Below are positions 1 through 8,401 of a stretch of 64,000 nt of DNA, piece by piece. The DNA comes from DATEGZ01 sp035279905 (GTDB lineage: Bacteria > Acidobacteriota > Vicinamibacteria > Vicinamibacterales > SCN-69-37). Under the pieces are notes generated by a model that was given only the letters and a program-made list of their open reading frames with translations, was not told the DNA's origin and ran no database searches. A program made the position numbers and the translations under genes. Each line of letters starts with the position of its first letter. The first letter of the stretch is position 1. The stretch is from NCBI GenBank assembly GCA_035279905.1, contig DATEGZ010000217.1, positions 62,001-126,000 on the forward strand. Reading direction: 5' to 3'.

Positions 1-750
1 GGGCTGACTGCGCTCGACGCCAAGGCCAACCGCGTCTCGGACGCCGCGGCCCGCATCGACAAGCACCTCGCGATGGCGCCGCGCGATCCCGGCCTGCTCC
101 TGATGGCCGCCAAGTTCTACGGGTTGCAGGGCGACCGCCCGCGCACCGAGGCGTTACTGAAGCGGTTGATCGAGGCCGATCCGACGCGGCTTGACGGCTA
201 CAACCTGCTGGGGCAGATGTACGTCACCGGCCATCAGCTGCCGCAGGCCAAGGCGCAGTTCGAGGAGTTGGCCAGGCGCGAGCCGCAATCGGAAATGGCC
301 GCCGCGATGCTCGGCCTCCTGAATCAAGCCGAGAACAACCTGACCGAAGCCGAAAAGTGGTACATGAAGTCGCTCGCGATCAACGCCCGCGGCGTGCTCG
401 CTTCGAACAACCTCGCGTGGATCTGCGCGGTCACCGAGACCAAGCTCGACTACGGGCTGGAGCTCGCCCGCAACGCCTGGGTGCAGGCGCCCGAGGCGCC
501 CGAAGTCAACGACACGCTCGGCTGGGTCTACTACAAGCGCAACCAGGCGAGCCTGGCCATCACGCCGCTCCAGAAAGCCGTCGAGCGCGCGCCGCAGGAT
601 CCGACCTACCACTTCCACCTGGGCATGGCCTACGCCAAGCTCGGGAGCGACGCGAACGCTCGCACCTCGCTTCAGACGGCGCTCAAGCTCAATCCCGGAT
701 TCGCCGGCGCGGAAGACGCGCGGCGGGTGCTCCGCACGCTCGTCTACTGA
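1..750 (+). CDS. TPR-repeat protein, C-terminal part (5' end outside window)
   Basis: The frame is open from base 1, so the start codon lies upstream of the window; the first visible ATG, at 73, is internal. The visible 249 residues are a helical tetratricopeptide solenoid. Repeats have the typical W/L-G-Y-A-x-P spacing; examples are the stretches around DTLGWVYYKRN and YHFHLGMAYAKLG. The chain ends shortly after the last repeat (LNPGFAGAEDARRVLRTLVY). TPR proteins are protein-interaction scaffolds. This style, with paired short repeats and an NNLAW motif, is common in secreted or periplasmic TPR proteins linked to exopolysaccharide/exosortase loci, but no signal peptide or partner is visible here, so that link is only a suggestion. 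It converges on the next gene with 15 bp between the stop codons. Confidence 0.85.
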   Translation, partial: GLTALDAKANRVSDAAARIDKHLAMAPRDPGLLLMAAKFYGLQGDRPRTEALLKRLIEADPTRLDGYNLLGQMYVTGHQLPQAKAQFEELARREPQSEMAAAMLGLLNQAENNLTEAEKWYMKSLAINARGVLASNNLAWICAVTETKLDYGLELARNAWVQAPEAPEVNDTLGWVYYKRNQASLAITPLQKAVERAPQDPTYHFHLGMAYAKLGSDANARTSLQTALKLNPGFAGAEDARRVLRTLVY

Positions 751-765
751 CCGCGTCTCCGCTCC

Positions 766-1890
766 TCACGCCGCGGTATCGCGCGCCACCGCGGCCGGCG
801 CCGGCACGCTTCTCGACGCGACGATCTTCGCGATCCGCTGCGCGTCGCGGCCGACGCCGTGGATCATCTCCGACGAGAACGCGTAGAGCAGCCTCAGCCC
901 CACGAAGTACAGCCCCGGCATGTTTGCGGCCACCCCGCCGGTGTGCCGCAGCGATCCGTCCGCCTCGAAGATCGGAAGATCGATCCAGCCGAATCCCGGA
1001 TCGAAGCCCGTGCTCCACACGACGTTCGCGACGTCCATCACGCGGCCGTCTTCGAGCACCGGCCGCCCGTCCTTCACGCCAGTCACCCGCGGACCGCGCA
1101 CGATGCCGGCCGCCGCCAGTTCCTTCGGCTTCAGGCGAATCAGCGGGCCGCCGCCGTGGACTTTGGTCAGCACCCGCCGGCCGAGCGGGTTCGCGATCGT
1201 CAGCACACGGTGGAAGATGACGCGAGTCACGAGCCGCGCGAGGATCCATCGCGCCGCCAGACCGTCGATGTGAAACGGGATGTGCCCCGTATCGCGCCCG
1301 GCCAGCGTCGTCTGATGACCGTGGCGCATGAGTTCGAGCGCGATCTCCGCGCCCGAGTTGCCGACCCCGGCCACCAGCACCGAGCCGGGCTGCACTTGCG
1401 ACGGACGTCGATACTCGATCGAGTGCAGCTGGATGATGCGCGGATCCAACTCGGCGGCGAACGCCGGCACGCGCGGCCGCTGGTAGCTGCCCATCGCCAC
1501 GACGACGTTGTCCGCTTCGAAGCGATCGCGGCCGGCGGTCACGATGTAGCGATCGCCCATGCGCGAGAGTCGATCGACCCGCACGCCGGATCGGATCGGC
1601 AGCGCGAACGTCCGCGCGTACAGCTCGAGGTAGTCCGCCATCTGATCCTTGGTCGGGAAGGAATTCGGCGGCGCCGGAAAGCGCAGGCCATCGAGCCCGG
1701 CGAGCTTGGCCGGCGTGAACAGCCGGAGTGAGTCCCAGCGCGAACGCCACACGTCGCCGATGCGCGCGCTCGCGTCGAGAATGATGAACGGCACGCCGAG
1801 CTTCGCGAGGTGATGCCCGACGGAAAGACCAGCCTGACCGCCGCCGATGACGACGGTGTTGATGCGCTCTGTGGAATGAAGGGTGCTCAT
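766..1890 (-). CDS. flavin-containing monooxygenase-like FAD/NAD(P) oxidoreductase
   Basis: 374 residues. An N-terminal FAD-binding Rossmann motif, GGGQAG (residues 16-21), is followed by a second dinucleotide motif, GVGNSG (175-180), the usual arrangement in single-chain flavin monooxygenases (CzcO/FMO/YUC-like) that use FAD and NADPH. An ATG-type motif occurs near the C-terminus (WSTGFDPGF). The protein is expected to be cytosolic and to oxygenate a small hydrophobic substrate, but nothing here identifies that substrate. The start is an ATG at 1890. The 103 bp upstream separate it from the LuxR-type gene, so it may have its own promoter or be the last gene of the guaA-luxR run. The length is normal for the family and both nucleotide motifs are intact. 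Confidence 0.8.
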   Translation of the reverse strand: MSTLHSTERINTVVIGGGQAGLSVGHHLAKLGVPFIILDASARIGDVWRSRWDSLRLFTPAKLAGLDGLRFPAPPNSFPTKDQMADYLELYARTFALPIRSGVRVDRLSRMGDRYIVTAGRDRFEADNVVVAMGSYQRPRVPAFAAELDPRIIQLHSIEYRRPSQVQPGSVLVAGVGNSGAEIALELMRHGHQTTLAGRDTGHIPFHIDGLAARWILARLVTRVIFHRVLTIANPLGRRVLTKVHGGGPLIRLKPKELAAAGIVRGPRVTGVKDGRPVLEDGRVMDVANVVWSTGFDPGFGWIDLPIFEADGSLRHTGGVAANMPGLYFVGLRLLYAFSSEMIHGVGRDAQRIAKIVASRSVPAPAAVARDTAA

Positions 1891-1993
1891 GATTACCGAG
1901 CGTACGGCGCGGCCCCGCGGCCGCGCATCGGCCGGATTGTGCAGGCGCGCAATTTTTCGACGTGGGTATTTCTATGTACGCCGAGGTCGGGGT

Positions 1994-3619
1994 CTAGGTC
2001 AGCAGCTTGTGCTCGTACGCGTAGGCGGTAGCCGCCGCCCGGGACGACAGATCGAGCTTCGTCAGGATGTTGCTGACGTGGCGCGCGACGGTCTTTTCGC
2101 TGATTCGCAGGCGCGTCGCAATCGCGCGGTTGGTGGCCCCGGTCGCGATCAGGCGGAGGACCTCGACTTCGCGGCCGGTCAGGCCGCCCGAGACGGGTGT
2201 CCCGGTCTGGGCCGTGAACGCCGTCACTCGAGCGGCATCCGGGGCCGCGCCGAGCCGTTCGAACGCCTCGAGCGCCGCGTCGAACTCGAGCTGCGCGCCG
2301 TCATCGTCGCCGAGCTGCCGGTAGGCGAGTCCGATCATCTCGCGGGTCTTTGCGCGCTCGAACGGCGCGTCGAGACCTTGCCAGCCGTCCGCAGCCTCGC
2401 GCAGCAATTGAAGGGCCGCGTCGGTCCGGCCCTGGGCCAGCGACACGGCGCCCGACATGTGCGCCGACACCGCGCGCAGGAATGGCGCGTCGGCTGACGC
2501 GGCAATTCCGGCCAGATCGCCGGCGGCGGATTGCGCCTCATCGATCGCGCCGGTGGCGAGCAGGATCTCGACGGCGGCCCTGAGGAGATGCACGCGGGCG
2601 CGACGCTCCCTGGCTTCGCGCAGCGCCAGTCGAATGGCCGTGGCCGCCTGGTCGCGCTGTCCTTGCGCCAGCCGCAACAGCGCCAGCCCGGGATTCGGCT
2701 TGCGGCCGGCATGGCTGGCCAGGCGGTAGTGTTCGTCGGCCGCGCTGAACTCACCCCGCAGCCGGTGCAGTTCGGCCAGCTGGTAGTACGCGGCCCCCGC
2801 GTCCGGAGGCGAGCCCATCCGCTCGCACGCGCGCTGGACCTCGTCGAAGGCGTCCTGCCACGAGCCGTGCCACCGCAGCGCTTCCGATCGATGGACGACG
2901 CATTGCACCCGGAAGGGGACCACCTCGGGGTTGGCCGCGCACCAGCGCTCCATCGCCGCCGTCCACTCGTGCGCGCGCCGCATGTCGAACAGGTCGTGGC
3001 ACGCGCTGATGACGCCGCAGTAGACGATGCCCGTAATGAGCGGGCCGACTTCGCCGCTCGTCACCGCGATCATCACCTCGTCGAGCAGCGCCAGCCCCTC
3101 GCCGGCGCGATTGAGCCGCAGCAGCGCGCGTCCCTGGCCGTGTCTGGAAATCGCGACGAGGTCGGCGTTGCCGAACTGGCGTCCGACGTCGACCGCATCA
3201 GCGAAGCCGGCATGCGCTCCGGCCGCGTCGTTGTCGAGCACGCGTTGGTAGGCGGCCGCGCAAAGCAGCCAACCGCGCTCGACGCAGGGCGTGCCGGCAT
3301 CGTCGACCAGCCGGCGCGCCCGGGCAAACCATCCGGCCGCGTGCGCCCGCTGATCCGGTTGGTCGACGAGGCTGAACGCCAGCCAGATCGCGGTCGCGGC
3401 CGCGCGGATCGGTTCGCCGCGCTCGAGGTACGCCGCGTGCGCTCGGGTGCGCGCTACCGTAGCCGCCGCGCCCTCGCCGACGAGTGTGGCGGCGGTCGCG
3501 AGCCGGTCGAGATCTTCGGGCTCGAGCGGTGTGCGCGCGTCGATCGTCGTGAGCGCCGAGAACACCTCGTTCCAGGCGCCGCGATCGAAGGCTGCACGTG
3601 CGTCGTTCAGCGCGGACAT
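1994..3619 (-). CDS. LuxR-family transcriptional regulator with TPR-like N-terminal region
   Basis: 541 residues from the ATG at 3619; the open frame continues upstream through guaA, but that extension is antisense-like noise. The last ~65 residues form a GerE/LuxR helix-turn-helix: LTGREVEVLRLIATG, then the recognition-helix region ISEKTVARHVSNILTKL. The preceding ~470 residues are Ala-rich helical hairpins resembling degenerate TPRs, as in MalT-like regulators, but I see no P-loop ATPase and no receiver aspartate domain. It is therefore probably controlled by a ligand or protein bound to the helical domain rather than by phosphorylation. The start is 8 bp after the guaA stop, so the two genes probably share a transcript. 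Targets are unknown. Confidence 0.85.
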   Translation of the reverse strand: MSALNDARAAFDRGAWNEVFSALTTIDARTPLEPEDLDRLATAATLVGEGAAATVARTRAHAAYLERGEPIRAAATAIWLAFSLVDQPDQRAHAAGWFARARRLVDDAGTPCVERGWLLCAAAYQRVLDNDAAGAHAGFADAVDVGRQFGNADLVAISRHGQGRALLRLNRAGEGLALLDEVMIAVTSGEVGPLITGIVYCGVISACHDLFDMRRAHEWTAAMERWCAANPEVVPFRVQCVVHRSEALRWHGSWQDAFDEVQRACERMGSPPDAGAAYYQLAELHRLRGEFSAADEHYRLASHAGRKPNPGLALLRLAQGQRDQAATAIRLALREARERRARVHLLRAAVEILLATGAIDEAQSAAGDLAGIAASADAPFLRAVSAHMSGAVSLAQGRTDAALQLLREAADGWQGLDAPFERAKTREMIGLAYRQLGDDDGAQLEFDAALEAFERLGAAPDAARVTAFTAQTGTPVSGGLTGREVEVLRLIATGATNRAIATRLRISEKTVARHVSNILTKLDLSSRAAATAYAYEHKLLT

Positions 3620-3627
3620 CCGCGAAC

Positions 3628-5448
3628 CTACTCCCACTCGATCGTGCCGGGCGGCTTCGTCGTCAGATCCAGGACCAGCCCTGAGACGCCGGAGAGCGCG
3701 AGGATCGGCTCGCGAATCTCCTCGAGGAGCGCCGGCGGCAGAGGCGCCGGCCGCGCGGTCATGCCGCGTTCGGAGAGCACCGGGCGCAGGATGATCAGTT
3801 CGCTGCCGTGGCCGTCGATCGCGAGCGGCAGCATGACGGTTGGAAATTGCCAGATCGCGCGCATCAGACCGTGGTGCTCGACGGCGCGCATCACGATGGC
3901 ATCGGCTTCGCGCAGCAGGTCCAGCCGGGCGCGCGTGACGCCGGCCGCGCGTGGCTCGGCGTGGCGAATGCCGCGCCCCGACAGATCCAGCACGCACCGG
4001 TTCACGCCCGGCACGCGCCCGTAGATCTGCGCCGCGACGGCGACGAGCGTCTCGTGGCGGGCCGAGCCCATGAGCGCGACCGGCTGTTCGTAGGTCCGAA
4101 GGTCCGCTTTCACGCCGACCGACCGCACCGGCAGCAGCACACCCTCGAGCCCCGTGCCGTGCAACTGCGCGTCGATGAGCGGCTGGACGCGCGCCGAATC
4201 GTGGCCCTCGGGCACGCGGCCGTCCGAGCAGAGCAGCCGCACTCCAAGACCCGGGCCCGGGAACGGGTGGCGCCAGACCAGCGCGTCGGCGATGCCGAGC
4301 GCCTCGGCCATCTCTCGCACCTCGACTTTGTACAAATCTCGAATCGGTTCGACGACGCGACCGGCCGCGATCATCTCGTTGATGACGGGCACGCGGTTGT
4401 GGTGCGTCTTGATCGTGTCGGCGCGCCTCGTGCCGCCGGTCTCGATCGTGTCTGGATAGATCGTGCCTTGCGCGAGCAGCATGTCTCCGAGGTCGAGCCG
4501 CCGCAGTTCTTCCTCGAAGAGCTGGATGAACGTGTCGCCGATGATGCGGCGCTTGCGCTCGGGTTCGATGACGCCATCGAGCGCAGCGAGAAAACGATCC
4601 GACGCATCGACGAAGTGCAGGTGCCGGCCGAGGCCGAAGCGCTCGAGCTCGGCCAGCACGAGCCGCGATTCGTCCTGGCGCATGAGGCCGTTGTCGATGT
4701 GCAGCAGGTACAGCTGATCGGGGTCGAGCGCCTGGCCGAGCAGCCGCGCGCACACCGTCGAATCGACGCCGCCCGAGGCCAGCAGAAAAACCTTGCGCGA
4801 GCCGACGGCCGTGCGGATGTGCGCGATCTGCTCCTCGACGTGCCGCGCCATCGTCCAGTCATCGCGGCAGCCGCAGACGTTGAGCACGAAGTTGCGAATC
4901 ATCGCCTCGCCGTGCTCCGTGTCGTCCACCTCCGGATGGTACTGGAAGCCGTACCGCCGGCGCGTCTCGTCAGCGATCGCGGCGTAGCGATGCGCCGCGC
5001 CGTCGTGGTCGTACGAGACGCCGATTTCGCGGAACCCTTCGCCGACCGAGACGACGGTGTCCTGGTGGCTCATCCAGACCGTCTGCCGCGCGGGCAAGCC
5101 GGCGAAGACCGGCGTCTCGGCGGTCACTTCGAGGCGCGCCGGGCCGTACTCGCTCCGGCAGTGCTGTACCGCGCCGCCGTACCGCTTCGCGATCTCCTGA
5201 TGCCCGAAGCAGAAGCCGAGGATGGGCACGTCGAGATCGAGGATCGCGGCGTTGAACGCGCCCTCGTCGCCCGACGCGAGCGACGGGCTGCCCGACAGGA
5301 TCACGCCTTTCATGCCGTCGAACGCTTCGACCGGATCTTCAGGCTGGCGAATCTCCGCGAGCACGCGCTGGCGGCGGACTTTCGTGGCGATGAGATGGGC
5401 GTACTGGCCGCCGAAGTCGACGACGGCGATGCGATCGTGGCTGGACAC
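3628..5448 (-). CDS. guaA: GMP synthase (glutamine-hydrolysing), long form
   Basis: 606 residues; converts XMP, ATP and glutamine to GMP in the last step of guanine nucleotide synthesis. The class-I glutamine amidotransferase domain carries Cys80 in GFCFGHQ and the His171/Glu173 pair in YHPEV. The ATP-pyrophosphatase P-loop SGGVDS lies at 225-230. The C-terminal dimerisation domain ends with the family signature KPPGTIEWE. The typical bacterial enzyme has about 510-525 residues; the extra length is in the C-terminal half and resembles the long form seen in eukaryotes and some bacteria. The start is ATG 5448. A LuxR-type gene follows 8 bp downstream, and a divergent ankyrin gene begins 159 bp away across 5449-5607, a region where I see no clear regulatory element. 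Confidence 0.95.
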   Translation of the reverse strand: MSSHDRIAVVDFGGQYAHLIATKVRRQRVLAEIRQPEDPVEAFDGMKGVILSGSPSLASGDEGAFNAAILDLDVPILGFCFGHQEIAKRYGGAVQHCRSEYGPARLEVTAETPVFAGLPARQTVWMSHQDTVVSVGEGFREIGVSYDHDGAAHRYAAIADETRRRYGFQYHPEVDDTEHGEAMIRNFVLNVCGCRDDWTMARHVEEQIAHIRTAVGSRKVFLLASGGVDSTVCARLLGQALDPDQLYLLHIDNGLMRQDESRLVLAELERFGLGRHLHFVDASDRFLAALDGVIEPERKRRIIGDTFIQLFEEELRRLDLGDMLLAQGTIYPDTIETGGTRRADTIKTHHNRVPVINEMIAAGRVVEPIRDLYKVEVREMAEALGIADALVWRHPFPGPGLGVRLLCSDGRVPEGHDSARVQPLIDAQLHGTGLEGVLLPVRSVGVKADLRTYEQPVALMGSARHETLVAVAAQIYGRVPGVNRCVLDLSGRGIRHAEPRAAGVTRARLDLLREADAIVMRAVEHHGLMRAIWQFPTVMLPLAIDGHGSELIILRPVLSERGMTARPAPLPPALLEEIREPILALSGVSGLVLDLTTKPPGTIEWE

Positions 5449-5607
5449 AATCGAAATGATAAGCTGATCCGAGCGCGTGCAGGACGCGCCCCGTCCGCGG
5501 GAAGGGATGCTCCCACCTGTCGTCGGCTCGGCAATTCACGTTGCCTGACGAACCTCCAGCCCGTCCTCGCGGACAACGGGCATCACCCCTCAACGGGGAG
5601 GTGCGTC

Positions 5608-7185
5608 ATGGCGTCCGAACACGATCGTTCCTCGTTCATCGAACCGCTGCCCGCTCGTCCGAATCTCGAAATGCAACAGAAGCGCGCGAAGGCGCTGCTG
5701 CGCGCCGCGTGGGCCGGTGATCCGGACGCGCTCGCGCGCGTTCGCGCGTTGCATCCCAAACCACCGGCCGGCGAGGCGCTCGGCTTGTCCGACACGCAGC
5801 TCGTCGTTGCGCGCGGCTACGGCTTTGCGAGCTGGGCTGAGATGAAGCGCAAGATCGAGTCGCTGACCGCCTCACCGGTGGAGCGATTCACGGCGGCGCT
5901 CCACGCCGGCGACGTCAACGGCGTCCGGGAGCTCCTGGAGCAGCACGCCGAGGTTCGCGCGGTCATCAACGAGCCAATCAGCTGGTTCGGCAGCCGGCCC
6001 GTCGCGCGCGCGACGAAGAACCTGCCATTGCTCGACGTGCTGCTGTCGTACGGCGCGGACCTCAACCTCAAGAGCACCTGGTGGGCCGGCGGGTTCGGCC
6101 TGCTCGAGTACGACATCACACCGGAGCAGGCGGCGCCGCTCATCGCACGCGGCGCGATCGTGGACATTGTCGCGGCCGCCCACCTCGGGATGATCGATCG
6201 GGTCCGCGAGCTCGTCGAGCGCGACCCGTCGCTCGTCCGCGCGCGCGGAGGTGACGGCAAGACGGCGTTGCACTGCGCGGCGACGGTCGAGATCGCGCGG
6301 TACCTGCTCGACCACGGCGCCGACATCGACGCGCGCGACGTCGATCACGAGTCGACGCCCGCGCAGTACCTCGTGCGCGACGCGCCAGACGTCACGCGCT
6401 TTCTCGTCGAGCGCGGCGCGTGGTTCGACATTTTCATCGCCGTCGGCCTGCGGGACCGTGAGCTGGTCGAACGGTGCCTGCGCGAAGATCCAGACGCGCT
6501 GGACCACCGCACGTGGCACGGCAAGTACACGGTCGTGCACGACGGCAAGCGGCCTGCGACGCCCGAGCAGATCAGCGACCATCGCGGCGACACCTATCGC
6601 TGGGTGTTCGGTCACAACGTGTCGGTGATTGACGTGGCCGCGATGCTCGGCTTCGCCGATATCGTCGATCTGCTGCTGAGGCACGCGTCGCCGGCGCAGC
6701 AACTGGTCGCGGCGTGCGCGAGGGCCGACCGGTCGACGGCGGAAGCGCTCGTCGCGACGCACCCGGCGCTCGTGCGGACGCTGACGCGCGATCAGACGCG
6801 GCTCATCTGCGACAAGGCGCACGCGAACGACACGGCGGCCGTCCTGCTGATGCTCGATCTCGGATTCGATCCGCTCGCGCGCGGCGTCGATGACTGGGAG
6901 CCGCTGCGGTGGGCGGCGTTTCACGGCAACGCGGAGATGACGCGGCGGCTGCTGGAGTACACGCCGCCGATCAATGTGCCCGATCCCTCGTACGGCGGCA
7001 CGCCGCTGGGGCAGTGTCTCTACGGATCGCTGCACGGCTGGTACAGCCGTACCGGCGATTTCCCGGCGACGGTGCAGTTGTTGATCGAGGCCGGGGAACG
7101 CATCGATCCCGCCCACCTGCCGACCGGCCGTGACGACGTCGACGCCGTGTTGCGGCGGCACCTGGCCGCCGGCCGCGCTACCTGA
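5608..7185 (+). CDS. ankyrin-repeat protein
   Basis: 525 residues from the ATG at 5608. I chose this start because a strong ribosome-binding sequence (GGGGAGGTG) sits about 6 bases before it; the frame is open far upstream, but only as a shadow of guaA. The N-terminal ~90 residues are helical (LARVRALHP, then VARGYGFASWAEMK), a leader often seen before ankyrin repeats in bacterial proteins. The rest is a run of ankyrin repeats, including GKTALHCAATVEIARYLLDH and a later WEPLRWAAFHGNAEMTRRLL. There is no signal peptide or transmembrane segment, so it is probably a cytosolic interaction protein. Its 3' end overlaps the convergent HlyD-family gene by 8 bp. Confidence 0.85.
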   Translation: MASEHDRSSFIEPLPARPNLEMQQKRAKALLRAAWAGDPDALARVRALHPKPPAGEALGLSDTQLVVARGYGFASWAEMKRKIESLTASPVERFTAALHAGDVNGVRELLEQHAEVRAVINEPISWFGSRPVARATKNLPLLDVLLSYGADLNLKSTWWAGGFGLLEYDITPEQAAPLIARGAIVDIVAAAHLGMIDRVRELVERDPSLVRARGGDGKTALHCAATVEIARYLLDHGADIDARDVDHESTPAQYLVRDAPDVTRFLVERGAWFDIFIAVGLRDRELVERCLREDPDALDHRTWHGKYTVVHDGKRPATPEQISDHRGDTYRWVFGHNVSVIDVAAMLGFADIVDLLLRHASPAQQLVAACARADRSTAEALVATHPALVRTLTRDQTRLICDKAHANDTAAVLLMLDLGFDPLARGVDDWEPLRWAAFHGNAEMTRRLLEYTPPINVPDPSYGGTPLGQCLYGSLHGWYSRTGDFPATVQLLIEAGERIDPAHLPTGRDDVDAVLRRHLAAGRAT

Positions 7186-8401
7186 CGAAGATCGTCGCGG
7201 TGACGGACATGCCGGGGCGCAGGACGGCGGCGGCGTCCTCGCCCTTGTCGAGGACGATCTTGACTGGCACGCGCTGGACGACCTTCACGAAGTTGCCGCT
7301 CGCGTTATCGGGCGGCAGCAGGCTGAAGGTCGCGCCGGTCGCGGCCGCCAGGCTGTCGACGTGGGCGCGGAACGTGCGGCCGCCGAACGCGTCGACCGAG
7401 ACTTCGGCCGGCTGGCCTGTCTGGATCTCGCGCAGCTGCGTTTCCTTGAAGTTGGCCGTCACCCACACGTCACCGAGCGACGTGATGGCCATGATCGGCT
7501 GACCCGGCTGAACGATCTGGCCCATTTCGACGCTGCGCTTGCTGACGACTCCGTCTGCCGGCGCCACGACCGTGGTGCGTTCGAGGTTGAGCTTGGCCTG
7601 CGCGAGCGCGGCGGCCGCCTGCTGCACCCCAGCCGCGGCGCTGGCCGCGCGCGCTTCGGTGAGCGCGATCTGCTGCGGCGCGGTGCCGGCGGTCCTCGCC
7701 TGGGCTTCCGCCTGCGAGAGCGCGCCCGTCGCCTGGACGCGCCTGGCCTCGGAGACCTGCAGGTTCGCTTCGGCTTCGGCGATCGCGGCGGTGGCGGACT
7801 CGACGGCCGCGCGCGCGGACGTGTCCATGTTCATCGCGGCGTCGTACTGCTGTTTCGAGATCTCGTCCTTCTCGACGAGCGGCTTGAGCCGCGCGAGATC
7901 CTGCGCGGCGCGCGTGGCGTTGGCGACCGCCTCGGTCTTGCGCGCCTTCGCGGATTCCACTTTCGCGCGCGCGGCGTCGACCTCGCGATCGGCGGCCAGC
8001 ACGGCGGCCTTCGCGTTGCTCGTGCCCGCTTCGGCCGACGTCACCCCGCTCTTCGAGGTCGTCGAGGTGATGGGCACGTCGGCGCGAGCCGCTTTTTCCG
8101 CGGATTCCGCCGCGGCCAGATCCGCTTCCGCCTTCTGGACGGCGAGCTGGTAGTCGCGCGGATCGATCTCGATCAGCACGTCGCCCGCCTTGACCGCCTG
8201 GTTGTCGGCGACCTTGATGGCCGTGACGGTGCCGCCGACGCGGGCCGCCACCGGGCTCACGTGTCCCGTGACCTGCGCGTCGTCGGTCGACTCGCGGGCG
8301 CGGAAGTGCCGCCAGAGCAGGAATCCGCCGATGAGGATCGCGGCCAGAATCGGGATGAACACGACGGGCCGGCGCGCCTGAGTAAGAAGACCGTTCGCCA
8401 T
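7178..8401 (-). CDS. HlyD/EmrA-family periplasmic adaptor (membrane fusion protein)
   Basis: 407 residues from the ATG at 8401. A single N-terminal membrane anchor (about residues 12-30) is followed by a lipoyl/biotinyl-like half (VGGTVTAIKVADNQAVKAGD), a long Ala-rich coiled-coil hairpin (about 80-240), the second lipoyl half (VVAPADGVVSKRSVEMGQ) and a C-terminal beta-barrel domain. These proteins bridge an inner-membrane pump and a TolC-type channel. The start codon overlaps the stop of the upstream TolC-family gene (TAATG), implying translational coupling. It is the last gene of the operon; the next gene is convergent, so no pump is encoded downstream. The EmrA-like architecture predicts an MFS or ABC partner elsewhere in the genome. 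Confidence 0.9.
   Translation of the reverse strand: MANGLLTQARRPVVFIPILAAILIGGFLLWRHFRARESTDDAQVTGHVSPVAARVGGTVTAIKVADNQAVKAGDVLIEIDPRDYQLAVQKAEADLAAAESAEKAARADVPITSTTSKSGVTSAEAGTSNAKAAVLAADREVDAARAKVESAKARKTEAVANATRAAQDLARLKPLVEKDEISKQQYDAAMNMDTSARAAVESATAAIAEAEANLQVSEARRVQATGALSQAEAQARTAGTAPQQIALTEARAASAAAGVQQAAAALAQAKLNLERTTVVAPADGVVSKRSVEMGQIVQPGQPIMAITSLGDVWVTANFKETQLREIQTGQPAEVSVDAFGGRTFRAHVDSLAAATGATFSLLPPDNASGNFVKVVQRVPVKIVLDKGEDAAAVLRPGMSVTATIFVR

Noticed and set aside
3620..4753. Upstream extension of the LuxR-type gene on the minus strand
   Set aside because: It overlaps guaA in another frame and is rich in Arg/Ala, like other high-G+C shadow frames; ATG 3619 fits the 8-bp spacing.
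3808..5607. Long plus-strand upstream extension of the ankyrin gene
   Set aside because: It runs antisense through guaA; the ribosome-binding site and the conserved N-terminus support the ATG at 5608.
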